From Bacteroidota bacterium (GTDB lineage: Bacteria > Bacteroidota > Bacteroidia > JAIBAJ01), in assembly GCA_947475205.1 (NCBI GenBank), contig CANJNG010000022.1, positions 1 through 39,550 on the forward strand: a stretch of DNA of 39,550 bases. Direction: 5' to 3'. The notes below the pieces were generated by a model that was not told the origin of the DNA, did not search any database, and saw only the letters and a list, made by a program, of their open reading frames with translations. Every line of letters begins with the position of its first letter. Within the stretch, counting starts at the first letter, position 1. Shown here in pieces: positions 1-7,610 of the stretch. Both the position numbers and the translations under genes were made by a program.

Positions 1-23
1 GTGGGGGGGGCTCCCCCCCCCAC
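1..23. repeat. G:C-only hairpin at window edge
   Basis: The first 23 bases form a 10-bp inverted repeat (GTG followed by seven more G, paired with eight C then AC) around a 3-base loop. Homopolymer G/C stems of this kind are typical places where short-read assemblies break, so it may mark a contig end. No gene is visible before base 196; the short open frame over bases 1-195 looks spurious. Confidence 0.6.
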
Positions 24-163
24 AATTCCCATCCACACCCCACTAACTATTTCACTGTTCAGCGAACCAATTGTCATACCGACCGAAGGGAGGTATCTGT
101 ATCAAAAAAAGCAATTACTCAACCACAAACCCTATTTTTCCTCCCACCCAATTTCCTATCCAT

Positions 164-171
164 TAACTTTG
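164..171 (+). promoter_or_regulatory. Candidate Bacteroidota -7 box
   Basis: TAACTTTG matches the Bacteroidota -7 consensus TAnnTTTG and lies 24 bases before the ATG of the aldehyde dehydrogenase gene, giving a leader of roughly 15-20 bases. No clear -33 TTG is seen at the expected distance, so this rests on the -7 box and its position. Confidence 0.45.
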
Positions 172-195
172 CCCACATTTCAAACAAACAAATAA

Positions 196-1728
196 ATGAC
201 TCTTCCCGAAATTCTTAAAGCCTTAAACCTCGAAGCCGAAAATGCCGGTGTTTCTACCGGAAACGAATACAACGGAGGTACGGCAGCAAAACTTGCCTCC
301 TACACTCCCGTAACAGGACAATTAATAGCCAACGCTTCAGGTGCCACCGCAGCCGAATACAATAAAGTAATTGATAAAGCCCAAGCCGCGTTTCTGGAAT
401 GGAAAACCTGGCCAGCACCAAAACGTGGCGAAGTGGTTAGGCAGCTGGGCGATGAGCTTCGGAAATACAAAGAGCCATTGGGCGAATTGGTTTCGTATGA
501 AATGGGCAAAAGCCTGCGTGAAGGACTGGGCGAAGTGCAGGAAATGATCGACATCTGCGATTTTGCTGTTGGCCTTAGCCGTCAGCTTTACGGACAAACC
601 ATGCACAGCGAACGCCCCAATCACCGGATGTATGAACAATGGCATCCGATAGGTGTAGTTGGGATAATTTCAGCCTTCAACTTTCCTGTGGCAGTGTGGA
701 GCTGGAATGCAGCTTTGGCTTGGATTTGTGGTGATGTTTGTGTTTGGAAGCCATCGGAGAAAACTCCCTTAACAGCCATCGCCTGTCAGAAAATCACAGC
801 CAATGTTTTCAAAAGGAATGGTGTTCCCGAGGGTGTTTCGTGTTTGGTAAACGGTGGTGCTGAAATTGGAAAATTATTGGCCGAAGATATACGCATACCC
901 CTTGTTTCCGCAACGGGTAGCACCCGAATGGGCAAGTCGGTGGCAGTGGCTACAGCTGCTCGCTTAGGCAAAAGCCTTCTTGAATTAGGCGGAAATAATG
1001 CCATCATTATTACTGAAAACGCTAATCTTGAAATTGCCCTCACCGGAACTGTTTTTGGTGCAGTAGGCACAGCCGGACAGCGTTGCACCACCACCCGTCG
1101 CCTTATCATTCACGAAAGTGTGTATGATTCGGTGAAGAATAAATTGATTTCGGCTTATAAGCAATTAAAGATTGGAAATCCTTTGGATGACAGTATTCAC
1201 GTTGGGCCACTGATTGACCAAGATGCTGTGGCAAATTATATGAATGCAATTGAACAAGTGGAACTGCAAGGCGGAACTTTCGTTGTGGAAGGTGGTAAAC
1301 TTTCAGGTGTCGGTTTTGAATCGGGCTGCTATGTAAAACCATGCATTGCCGAAGTGGAAAATCATTATGCCATTGTGCAACACGAAACCTTTGCTCCTAT
1401 TTTATATTTGATTAAATATTCAACAACCGAACAAGCCATTGCCATGCAGAATGCAGTTCCGCAAGGGCTATCGTCGGCCATTATGACTACCGATATGCGT
1501 CAGGCAGAACTTTTCCTCAGTGCAAAGGGAAGCGATTGCGGTATTGCCAATGTAAATATAGGAACCAGCGGTGCCGAAATTGGTGGTGCTTTCGGTGGTG
1601 AAAAAGAAACCGGAGGCGGTCGCGAATCGGGTTCAGATTCATGGAAAGCGTATATGCGTCGGCAAACAAACACAATAAATTACGGCAACGAAGTACCCTT
1701 AGCCCAAGGAATCAAGTTTGAGTTTTAA
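196..1728 (+). CDS. ALDH7-type (alpha-aminoadipic semialdehyde / piperidine-6-carboxylate) dehydrogenase
   Basis: A 510-residue NAD(P)-dependent aldehyde dehydrogenase of the ALDH7 branch (antiquitin, AmaB/Pcd). That branch oxidises alpha-aminoadipic semialdehyde, in equilibrium with piperidine-6-carboxylate, to aminoadipate in lysine catabolism. The catalytic cysteine is C297 in GTAGQRC and the general-base glutamate is E263 in LLELGGNN. The stretch MHSERPNHRMYEQWHPIGVV at residues 136-155 and FNFPVAVWSWN just after it are typical of ALDH7. Length is normal for the family and all catalytic elements are present. No lysine aminotransferase lies nearby, so the substrate is inferred from subfamily resemblance only. 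The cytosolic SprT-like gene follows after 2 bases, so the two are probably cotranscribed. Confidence 0.9.
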   Translation: MTLPEILKALNLEAENAGVSTGNEYNGGTAAKLASYTPVTGQLIANASGATAAEYNKVIDKAQAAFLEWKTWPAPKRGEVVRQLGDELRKYKEPLGELVSYEMGKSLREGLGEVQEMIDICDFAVGLSRQLYGQTMHSERPNHRMYEQWHPIGVVGIISAFNFPVAVWSWNAALAWICGDVCVWKPSEKTPLTAIACQKITANVFKRNGVPEGVSCLVNGGAEIGKLLAEDIRIPLVSATGSTRMGKSVAVATAARLGKSLLELGGNNAIIITENANLEIALTGTVFGAVGTAGQRCTTTRRLIIHESVYDSVKNKLISAYKQLKIGNPLDDSIHVGPLIDQDAVANYMNAIEQVELQGGTFVVEGGKLSGVGFESGCYVKPCIAEVENHYAIVQHETFAPILYLIKYSTTEQAIAMQNAVPQGLSSAIMTTDMRQAELFLSAKGSDCGIANVNIGTSGAEIGGAFGGEKETGGGRESGSDSWKAYMRRQTNTINYGNEVPLAQGIKFEF

Positions 1729-1730
1729 CG

Positions 1731-2396
1731 ATGCCATTAAGCAACTCGGAACTGCGAAACAAAAGCCGTAAGGTAATCTCCGAATTCCTTCCGCCCGAAT
1801 CGGTGGAAGCGATTTTGGATTTGAACGATTTACATCCATTTCATCTCACCATTACCAATCCCCGAACCACCAAGTTGGGCGATTATCGTTCGCCACAGCG
1901 AGGCGATATTCATCGGATTACTGTAAACGGAAACCTTAATCCGTATCAGTTTTTGGTAACGCTGCTGCACGAAATTGCTCATCTCACCACCTATGAAAAG
2001 TATAAAAACAGGGTATTGCCCCACGGCAATGAATGGAAGAAGGAGTTCAGAGATATAGCATGGCCTTTTTTGCGAAAAGATATTTTCCCCGAAGAAATAA
2101 TTAATGAACTGGGGAGGTATTTAATTAACCCGGCAGCCAGCAGTTGTGCCGACGATGGCTTACTTCTCATTATGCGGAAGTATGATGCCCGCAAGGCTAA
2201 AACTATTGTAGATATTCCAACAGGTGAGCTTTTCGGGATGCCGCCACGAATATTCAAGAAAGGCGAACTTATGCGGAAGCGTTACAAATGCTTGGACGTG
2301 GTGAATAAAAAGTGGTATATGGTGCATCCTCAAGCCGAAGTGCACGATATTCCGGAAGAGGTGCTGATTAAGATTAAAGGATTGGGATTGGTGTAG
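1731..2396 (+). CDS. SprT-like zinc metalloprotease-domain protein
   Basis: A 221-residue SprT-like protein. The zinc-protease motif HEIAH occupies residues 80-84 and a third candidate ligand, H98, lies in HGNEW, the usual SprT spacing. The family includes SprT and the SprT domain of Spartan, which cleaves DNA-protein crosslinks, but the substrate of the bacterial stand-alone proteins is mostly unknown. There is no signal peptide, so it should act in the cytoplasm. After residue 135 there is a basic region with two cysteines (C139 and one in YKCLD) but no clear four-cysteine zinc ribbon. The ATG lies 2 bases after the dehydrogenase stop, implying translational coupling; no functional link between the two is evident. 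Confidence 0.8.
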   Translation: MPLSNSELRNKSRKVISEFLPPESVEAILDLNDLHPFHLTITNPRTTKLGDYRSPQRGDIHRITVNGNLNPYQFLVTLLHEIAHLTTYEKYKNRVLPHGNEWKKEFRDIAWPFLRKDIFPEEIINELGRYLINPAASSCADDGLLLIMRKYDARKAKTIVDIPTGELFGMPPRIFKKGELMRKRYKCLDVVNKKWYMVHPQAEVHDIPEEVLIKIKGLGLV

Positions 2397-2415
2397 TTTT
2401 TCTGAAAGAGGTCTG

Positions 2416-4488
2416 TCACTTCCCCGGCGAATAAACCCTTACTGCATCTTTCAGGATTTTGGCTTTATCAAAAGTCATTGGTTTGGTTTTCTCATTCACA
2501 TACAGTTCCATTTGGTCGGTGTAGTGAACACTTTCTGGGTGAGCCGATGCCCCGTAAGCATTTACGGTATTGAGCTCAATACCATCCTTCCCAAACTTCA
2601 CCAGTTGAATATAGCTGTCGCCTTGGGTCATGCGGTAAATGCCTTTTTTCTTGTCGAAAATCTTGGTGTCGCATGCCATCAACACCTCCGATAATCCGCT
2701 AACAGGGTAACTCACCCTGCCCCGAATATGCCTTTGCACATCGCCCAACTTTACATCCAAGGTATGATGGGTGTCTAAAAGAAACTTCTTGGTTTTTCGC
2801 ATGGCACGTACAGCTTCATCTTCGCTCACCAAATTATCCCTTACCATCAAAAAAGTAAAGGGCCCCTTAAATTCATCAGCCAGATTATGGTGGGTAAGCA
2901 TAGCAATAGCCGCATTCGGATTATCTTTATTTCCCTTCAAATCCCACTGCTTTAGTTTTTGGATAGCATCAGCAATATCAGGGTATTTGGCAGGTTCGAG
3001 ATAGAGCAGCTTGCTGAACTTCTTTACATACATCCCCGTGTCAGAGTAGGCTTTATCGAATTTAATCCTTTTAAAATCTTCCCACGAAAATTTGCCTTTA
3101 TGCGAATTCATTAGTTCCGAAAGCCGTTCGCCTCGGTTGTTATCGAAAAGTTGCAGGCCCGCAAAATTGCCTACCCAGTTGCACTCTTTTCCCGAAGCAT
3201 TAAGCGGGGTGTTGTTGGCGTTATACACATAACCGCAATCGGGATTTATCAAAAGAGGCTTGCAATCCCAAGGCAAGAGCGAAGTCCATTTATGTTTGGA
3301 GGAGCCCGAACGAATGGGGAGCTTCCAGTTCAAAGACTTGTCGCGGTTGGGGTAATGTCCGGCACATTGAAACAAAATGTTGTTTTCCTTGTCGGCATAG
3401 ATGATATTAAACGAAGGCAAGCACTCCATTTTTATTGCTTCTTCAAATTCTTTGAAATTCCGAGCCTTATTCATCTTCCACCATTGTTCGCTACCCCGCA
3501 TATCCATGTAGGCCGGAAAACGGATAGCATAAAGGCCGTGCTTTGTTACCAGCACCGGGCCAAATTCGCACAGTGGGGCTGATTTATTAACACCAAGTTT
3601 TAGCCCGGCCACTTTTGCTTTTAACTTAATTTTTCGCTTAATCAGGTCCTTCCATTGCCCGTCGTAGCGGTATTGGTTTTTGTTCTCAGGATTAATTTCC
3701 AGTTTGTAAATATCGCCCCAAGTATTGAAATTATTGGTGTGTGCCCAACCCAAATCAGGCGAACTTCCCACAATAATACTCACCCCTCCGGGAAGCAAAG
3801 CCCCAATCATATTCCAGCCTTCTTCGCTGCAAATGTGGGCTTCATACCAAGCAAAACGGCCTTCGAGGGGTTGATGACTGTTTACGGCGAGGTATGATTT
3901 TCCGTCACTTGTGTTTCTGCCCGAAATAGCAATGGCATTGCTGCCCGTGGCCGTTTCGTTTGTTTTGCTGAAAAGCTCAATTCTGTTTTCGTTTATAATC
4001 TTTAAGGCATAACCCACGCCCGACATAAGGCTTTGGGTGAGGGTGTATCCGGCTATGATGTCTATGGGGGTAAAAGGCAATGCGTTTTTCAGCAACACTT
4101 CCTTGGGGTGCGATGCTGCATAGGCATTAAGCCCTGAACAATAGGCCTCAATTACCTTTTTAAATTCGGGGGAAATTTTCTTGTCGTAGTTGTTTTTGAC
4201 CAAGGTATCAATCCCTAAAAACTGCAACCCGAAATCGAAGATAGCCCCTTCTTTGCCCAACACTTCGCCCAGTCGGCCTTTGGCGGCAATCAGGTTTTCT
4301 TGTATGTGGCGGAAATCGTCTTCACTATGTGCCCAGGCTAGACCGTAGGCAGCTTCGACATCAGTTTTAGTAAAAATATGTGGTACACCATAACTGTCGC
4401 GGGCTATTTTGATATTTGATAATTCAATAGTCTGACTGAAAAGTGCAACAGGAAAAAGGAGGAGAAGAGTTATGGATTTTAAGGGCAT
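2416..4488 (-). CDS. Secreted penicillin acylase (S45) family Ntn hydrolase
   Basis: A 690-residue member of the penicillin amidase/acylase family, which hydrolyses amide bonds after autocatalytic cleavage of a precursor into two chains. A signal peptide covers about residues 1-18 (ending LFSQ). The N-terminal chain carries RDSYGVPHI and YGLAWAHSEDDFRHIQ, both family hallmarks. The presumed new N-terminal nucleophile is S183 in TGSNA, preceded by G182, where cleavage would occur. A later GWAHTNN segment also fits. Homologues act on penicillins, acyl-homoserine lactones or cyclic imides; nothing here fixes the substrate. The gene is monocistronic as far as can be seen, and converges on the SprT-like gene. 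Confidence 0.88.
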   Translation of the reverse strand: MPLKSITLLLLFPVALFSQTIELSNIKIARDSYGVPHIFTKTDVEAAYGLAWAHSEDDFRHIQENLIAAKGRLGEVLGKEGAIFDFGLQFLGIDTLVKNNYDKKISPEFKKVIEAYCSGLNAYAASHPKEVLLKNALPFTPIDIIAGYTLTQSLMSGVGYALKIINENRIELFSKTNETATGSNAIAISGRNTSDGKSYLAVNSHQPLEGRFAWYEAHICSEEGWNMIGALLPGGVSIIVGSSPDLGWAHTNNFNTWGDIYKLEINPENKNQYRYDGQWKDLIKRKIKLKAKVAGLKLGVNKSAPLCEFGPVLVTKHGLYAIRFPAYMDMRGSEQWWKMNKARNFKEFEEAIKMECLPSFNIIYADKENNILFQCAGHYPNRDKSLNWKLPIRSGSSKHKWTSLLPWDCKPLLINPDCGYVYNANNTPLNASGKECNWVGNFAGLQLFDNNRGERLSELMNSHKGKFSWEDFKRIKFDKAYSDTGMYVKKFSKLLYLEPAKYPDIADAIQKLKQWDLKGNKDNPNAAIAMLTHHNLADEFKGPFTFLMVRDNLVSEDEAVRAMRKTKKFLLDTHHTLDVKLGDVQRHIRGRVSYPVSGLSEVLMACDTKIFDKKKGIYRMTQGDSYIQLVKFGKDGIELNTVNAYGASAHPESVHYTDQMELYVNEKTKPMTFDKAKILKDAVRVYSPGK

Positions 4489-4501
4489 CGTTTATGAAGA
4501 A

Positions 4502-4584
4502 TGGAACGCTAATTAAGAGAATTAGCACAAATATTACTGTATAAATTTGTGGTTATTAGCCACATTTGCGTTATTAGCGTTCCA
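4502..4584. repeat. Intergenic inverted repeat (TGGAACGCTAAT arms)
   Basis: TGGAACGCTAAT at 4502-4513 is the exact reverse complement of ATTAGCGTTCCA at 4573-4584. The interior has further partly complementary A+T-rich words (ATTAGCACAAAT against ATTTGCGTTAT). It fills the gap between two same-strand genes and resembles the scattered palindromic repeats of Bacteroidota intergenic DNA. It could fold as an mRNA hairpin after the DoxX-like gene. Confidence 0.6.
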
Positions 4585-4590
4585 AATTAA

Positions 4591-4950
4591 TTAACTTTTT
4601 CCCACCCACCAAGCCCACCAAATCAAGAAAAACTGCAATACAAAGCGGCCAATGATGAATGAAAAAGCTACCCCTTTGGGCGGGTGAACAAAATGGTCGG
4701 CGTGAACCATAAAGAACAGCACAAGCAAGGCCACCAAACCCCAAGAGCCATATAAACGGCTGGCGGGAAAGATTAAAGCCAAGCCAAACAATATTTCAAA
4801 CACCCCTGAACTCAGGTGCAGGAAATCGTGAGCTGGTAACCATTTGGGCATAATCCGCAAATAAAACTTTGGGTTTACGAAATGATAAATTCCGGCTGCT
4901 GAATAGCCGAGGGCTTGAAAATAGAGGGAGAAGGTTTTTAGGTATTCCAT
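4591..4950 (-). CDS. DoxX-like small integral membrane protein
   Basis: A 119-residue protein with about four hydrophobic helices, resembling the DoxX/DoxD-like family (for example YHFVNPKFYLRIMP near the N-terminus and a central GVFEILFGLALI). Members are membrane proteins of poorly defined, often redox-related, function. I chose the ATG at 4950 (MEYLK); an in-frame ATG eight codons upstream would place the start only 2 bases after the preceding stop and add a less typical leader. It is the last gene of the minus-strand group that begins near 7469, but may simply be a passenger there. Confidence 0.7.
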   Translation of the reverse strand: MEYLKTFSLYFQALGYSAAGIYHFVNPKFYLRIMPKWLPAHDFLHLSSGVFEILFGLALIFPASRLYGSWGLVALLVLFFMVHADHFVHPPKGVAFSFIIGRFVLQFFLIWWAWWVGKS

Positions 4951-4976
4951 AAATAATAGAATGTTGAAGCACAAAG

Positions 4977-5537
4977 CTAATCAGCTTTGCTTGGGTGCTG
5001 TATATATTTATTATCCAACGCTTTCAAAACAGCCGCTTTTCGTGTTTCCAGGCTTCCTTCTAAAACCGTAAACGCACCGCTGCCATTCTTCAAATGCTTT
5101 TCGTATCGAGTGAATAATCCCATTCGTTCGGCATCATCAGGATATTCACGCAGTGGATCAAAAACCCAATCAAAATCGGGTTTGCAGAGAAAAGTGAAAT
5201 CGTAATGAGAACGTTCGAAAAGCTCCTCTATCAAGGGAGACGCAGAATTATATCCTACCTCACTCCATACTTTCATCACCAATAAATCCGAATCGCAAAC
5301 TATAAATTTGCTTCCACTTTCAAGTGCCTTTTCTTCCAGCATAAATTGCATTTGTGCTATTCTGTCCAAATCATTCGATTGGTAGCTATTGGCACTTCCG
5401 GTAAGATATTCACGGGCATATTCACTCACCAAAATGGCATTAAGTTCAGTTGCCAGCCAATTTGCCAAGGTGGTTTTTCCGCTGCATTCGGGGCCGGTAA
5501 AGGCTATTTTCAGTGGTTTTGAATTGAGCTTCTCCAT
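4977..5537 (-). CDS. NadR-like nucleoside kinase / AAA ATPase
   Basis: A 186-residue P-loop protein with Walker A GPECSGKT at residues 15-22 and the surrounding IAFTGPECSGKTTLA characteristic of the ribosylnicotinamide-kinase domain of NadR. The conserved SEYAREYL and FIVCDSDLLVMKVW elements also match. Only the kinase part is present; there is no adenylyltransferase (HxGH) domain. Its start overlaps the PnuC gene end by 28 bases. In bacteria PnuC imports nicotinamide riboside and the kinase traps it by phosphorylation, so the pair suggests riboside salvage toward NAD. Thiamine-related substrates are an alternative given the TenI-like neighbour. Confidence 0.82.
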   Translation of the reverse strand: MEKLNSKPLKIAFTGPECSGKTTLANWLATELNAILVSEYAREYLTGSANSYQSNDLDRIAQMQFMLEEKALESGSKFIVCDSDLLVMKVWSEVGYNSASPLIEELFERSHYDFTFLCKPDFDWVFDPLREYPDDAERMGLFTRYEKHLKNGSGAFTVLEGSLETRKAAVLKALDNKYIQHPSKAD

Positions 5538-6091
5538 CCAAATAAGCCCCGCAAGGCAATTAAAAAGTAAAACACAAAAAGCAAAGCAAACCAGTGCATG
5601 GCTTTATATTCATACAAACCAATCGAAATGGCATTTATCACCAACCAATAGATCCAGTTATCAATCTTTTTGCGTGCCGACAAATAGTTCGCAGCTACTG
5701 AAAACGTTGTAAGAATAGCATCTAAATAGGCTATGTCGCTATGTGTAACCTGAAAAAACGAATATCCTAACGCTATTCCCGAAAGAGCAGATAAAGCAAT
5801 GAGAATGCAGTTGAATTTAGCCGATGTCCACCCGAAGTTGTTGGTATCATTTTGGTTAGTTTTCTTGCTCCACACTATCCAGCCATAAACAGCCATAACC
5901 AAGTAAACAATTTGCAAAATGGCTTCGGAAGGCAGTTGCTGCACAAAATAAACATAGCCCGCCAAAATTGTATTTAAAATGCCGATGGGCCAGCATAGAA
6001 TATTTTGTCTGGCAGATAGCAACACAGCCATCACACCCAAAATAGCGGCAAAAAAACTTATTGTATTTAACGAGAGCAGAAACTCAATCAC
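5510..6091 (-). CDS. pnuC: PnuC-family vitamin/riboside transporter
   Basis: A 193-residue membrane protein with about seven hydrophobic helices and PnuC signatures WPIGILNTILAGYVYF, AVYGWIVW and the C-terminal block beginning NWIYWLVINAISIGLY. PnuC proteins facilitate diffusion of nicotinamide riboside; close Bacteroidota relatives (PnuT) carry thiamine. I place the start at the GTG at 6091 because it overlaps the upstream stop as GTGA and leaves the first hydrophobic segment intact; a longer frame exists but would overlap the upstream gene by 85 bases. The NadR-like kinase immediately downstream favours nicotinamide riboside, while the TenI-like gene upstream keeps thiamine possible. Confidence 0.85.
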   Translation of the reverse strand: MIEFLLSLNTISFFAAILGVMAVLLSARQNILCWPIGILNTILAGYVYFVQQLPSEAILQIVYLVMAVYGWIVWSKKTNQNDTNNFGWTSAKFNCILIALSALSGIALGYSFFQVTHSDIAYLDAILTTFSVAANYLSARKKIDNWIYWLVINAISIGLYEYKAMHWFALLFVFYFLIALRGLFGWRSSIQNH

Positions 6092-6726
6092 TGCTGCTGA
6101 ATGCTTTGCAAATGTGCTTCCACTTTTGCCTTTATTTCTTTGAATGCCATAACGGGATGGGTGTCGTTCCACACCACACCAAGCAATGCCAAGCCGTGAA
6201 AGCCCAAATCAATAACCTTTTCAATTTTATCCATTTCAACTCCACCCAAGGCAATAATTGGATTCTTGGCTTGGGCCAGAGCTTCTATCAAGCCCCTTTC
6301 CTGAAAAGCCGGTTGGTAATTTCCTTCTGAAATACTTTCAAATACCGGGCTTAAAAAAGCATGCTCGTACAGGGCTTGGTCGAAATGCAGGTTAGAAAGT
6401 TTGCTGTATGATGCGGTAACTTTTATGTCTTTGCGGCGAAATTTGATATACGACACCCTTAGGCTTCTATACCAATTGGGCTTATTGCTTTTTTTGTTGA
6501 GATGAATTCCGCCTACATTGTATTCCAAAACCAAGGGATATTTAGAATGTAGAAATATTTTAGGATGAAATTCGGCTGGAATGCGGTCTAAATAGTTAGC
6601 TAATCGTTCTGTGCTGAAATTAGGTTTTTTTAGGTGGAAATAATCTAAGCCCGCCTGAAACATTTCAGTAACTAACTCTGGTTCACCTTTATTTCTGCCC
6701 GGACTGGAAATTAAAACGATTCGCAC
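6088..6726 (-). CDS. TenI/ThiE-like (thiamine phosphate synthase family) protein
   Basis: A 212-residue TIM-barrel protein of the thiamine phosphate synthase / TenI superfamily. It has the N-terminal LISSP strand, an LKKP segment in place of the ThiE-type RxK, SPVFESISEGNY in the phosphate-loop region, and a final IIALGGVEMDKI followed by GLALLGVVW. ThiE joins the pyrimidine and thiazole moieties of thiamine; TenI aromatises the thiazole tautomer. Which applies cannot be settled from sequence alone. The start is GTG, overlapping the preceding stop by one base (TAGTG), and no ATG lies close by. Its stop overlaps the PnuC start (GTGA), so the group is almost certainly one operon. Confidence 0.75.
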   Translation of the reverse strand: MRIVLISSPGRNKGEPELVTEMFQAGLDYFHLKKPNFSTERLANYLDRIPAEFHPKIFLHSKYPLVLEYNVGGIHLNKKSNKPNWYRSLRVSYIKFRRKDIKVTASYSKLSNLHFDQALYEHAFLSPVFESISEGNYQPAFQERGLIEALAQAKNPIIALGGVEMDKIEKVIDLGFHGLALLGVVWNDTHPVMAFKEIKAKVEAHLQSIQQQ

Positions 6727-7469
6727 TATTTAAAATTGAGGACAGTTTGAGCAATAGTTTCAATTAACGAAAGGTCTTTTTCGGCGGCGTTGCCCACCAC
6801 AATTACATCGGCTCCCGATTTGAGTTTTTCAATAGCCATTTCTGGCGTTCTTATTCCGCCACCCACAATAAGAGGTACATTAATGTTTTTAGAAACCGAT
6901 TCTATCATGGCATTGCTCACCGGATTATCGGCACCGCTTCCGCCATCCATAAAAATCAATTTCAAACCTAGCATTTCTCCGGCCATAGCCGTGCAGGTGG
7001 CAATATCGGCTTTATTTGCCGGAATAGGAGTGGTGTTACTCATATACGATGCCGAGGTAGCTTTTCCGCTTTCAATTAACATGTATCCTGTGGAAATTAC
7101 CTCCAATTTGCTGCGTTTGAGTGATGGAGCAGCTATAACATGCTGGCCAATCAGCATCTCAGGGTTTCGCCCTGAAATAACCGACAACAGCAAAATGGCA
7201 TCGGCATTGGCATTAACCATTAGGCCATTCCCCGGGAAAAGCACTATCGGAATAGAGCTGTGTTTCTTAATCGTTAAAATGCAATCTTCGAGGTTGCCGT
7301 TGGTGAGGACACTCCCACCCACAAAGAAGAAGTCCACCTTCGATTTATTAGCTATCTCAATGGTTTTAAACAAATCGTCTTCCCCGGGTTTGTCGGGGTC
7401 GATGAGTAGGGCGAAGGATTTTTTCCCTTGTTTTTTCCGGTTTGTAAATTCTTCGTACAGCATCCTCAT
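6726..7469 (-). CDS. Geranylgeranylglyceryl phosphate synthase (PcrB/GGGPS) family protein
   Basis: A 247-residue (beta/alpha)8 prenyltransferase of the GGGPS/PcrB family, which couples polyprenyl diphosphate to sn-glycerol-1-phosphate. Visible elements are LLIDPDKP (residues 21-28), the FVGGS strand, SGYM-equivalent STGYMLIESG, MDGGSGA (174-180) and the phosphate-binding GGGIRTPE (203-210) followed by VVGNAAE. The length matches the group II enzymes common in Bacteroidota, which make ether lipid precursors of unclear use. It heads the minus-strand group and shares a one-base overlap with the next gene, although no metabolic link with riboside uptake is obvious. Confidence 0.88.
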   Translation of the reverse strand: MRMLYEEFTNRKKQGKKSFALLIDPDKPGEDDLFKTIEIANKSKVDFFFVGGSVLTNGNLEDCILTIKKHSSIPIVLFPGNGLMVNANADAILLLSVISGRNPEMLIGQHVIAAPSLKRSKLEVISTGYMLIESGKATSASYMSNTTPIPANKADIATCTAMAGEMLGLKLIFMDGGSGADNPVSNAMIESVSKNINVPLIVGGGIRTPEMAIEKLKSGADVIVVGNAAEKDLSLIETIAQTVLNFK

Positions 7470-7575
7470 TTTTGATGGGCGACAAATATAGGTAAGAAGC
7501 TATCTGAAATTTATTATTGGCTGTTTTTTAATGCTGTCAAACACAAGTTAAACTCACTCGAAATGTTTACGGATT

Positions 7576-7604
7576 TTGGGCAACACATAATCTTCCTACT
7601 TTCG
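7576..7604 (+). promoter_or_regulatory. Candidate promoter of the cystathionine beta-synthase gene
   Basis: TTG at 7576-7578 and TACTTTCG at 7597-7604 match the Bacteroidota -33 and -7 elements (TTG, TAnnTTTG, one mismatch) with 18 bases between them. Transcription would start about 7609, only a base or two before the ATG at 7611, so the message is probably nearly leaderless. Confidence 0.5.
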
Positions 7605-7610
7605 CCCCCA

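Noticed and set aside
1-195. Plus-strand 64-codon frame at the window start
   Set aside because: It begins inside the G/C hairpin, has a low-complexity Pro/Thr-rich composition and overlaps the putative promoter of the dehydrogenase gene.
6727-7562. A thiamine pyrophosphate riboswitch ahead of the TenI-like/PnuC group
   Set aside because: The region upstream is coding (GGGP synthase) and the short leader before 7469 shows no CUGAGA-type THI-box.
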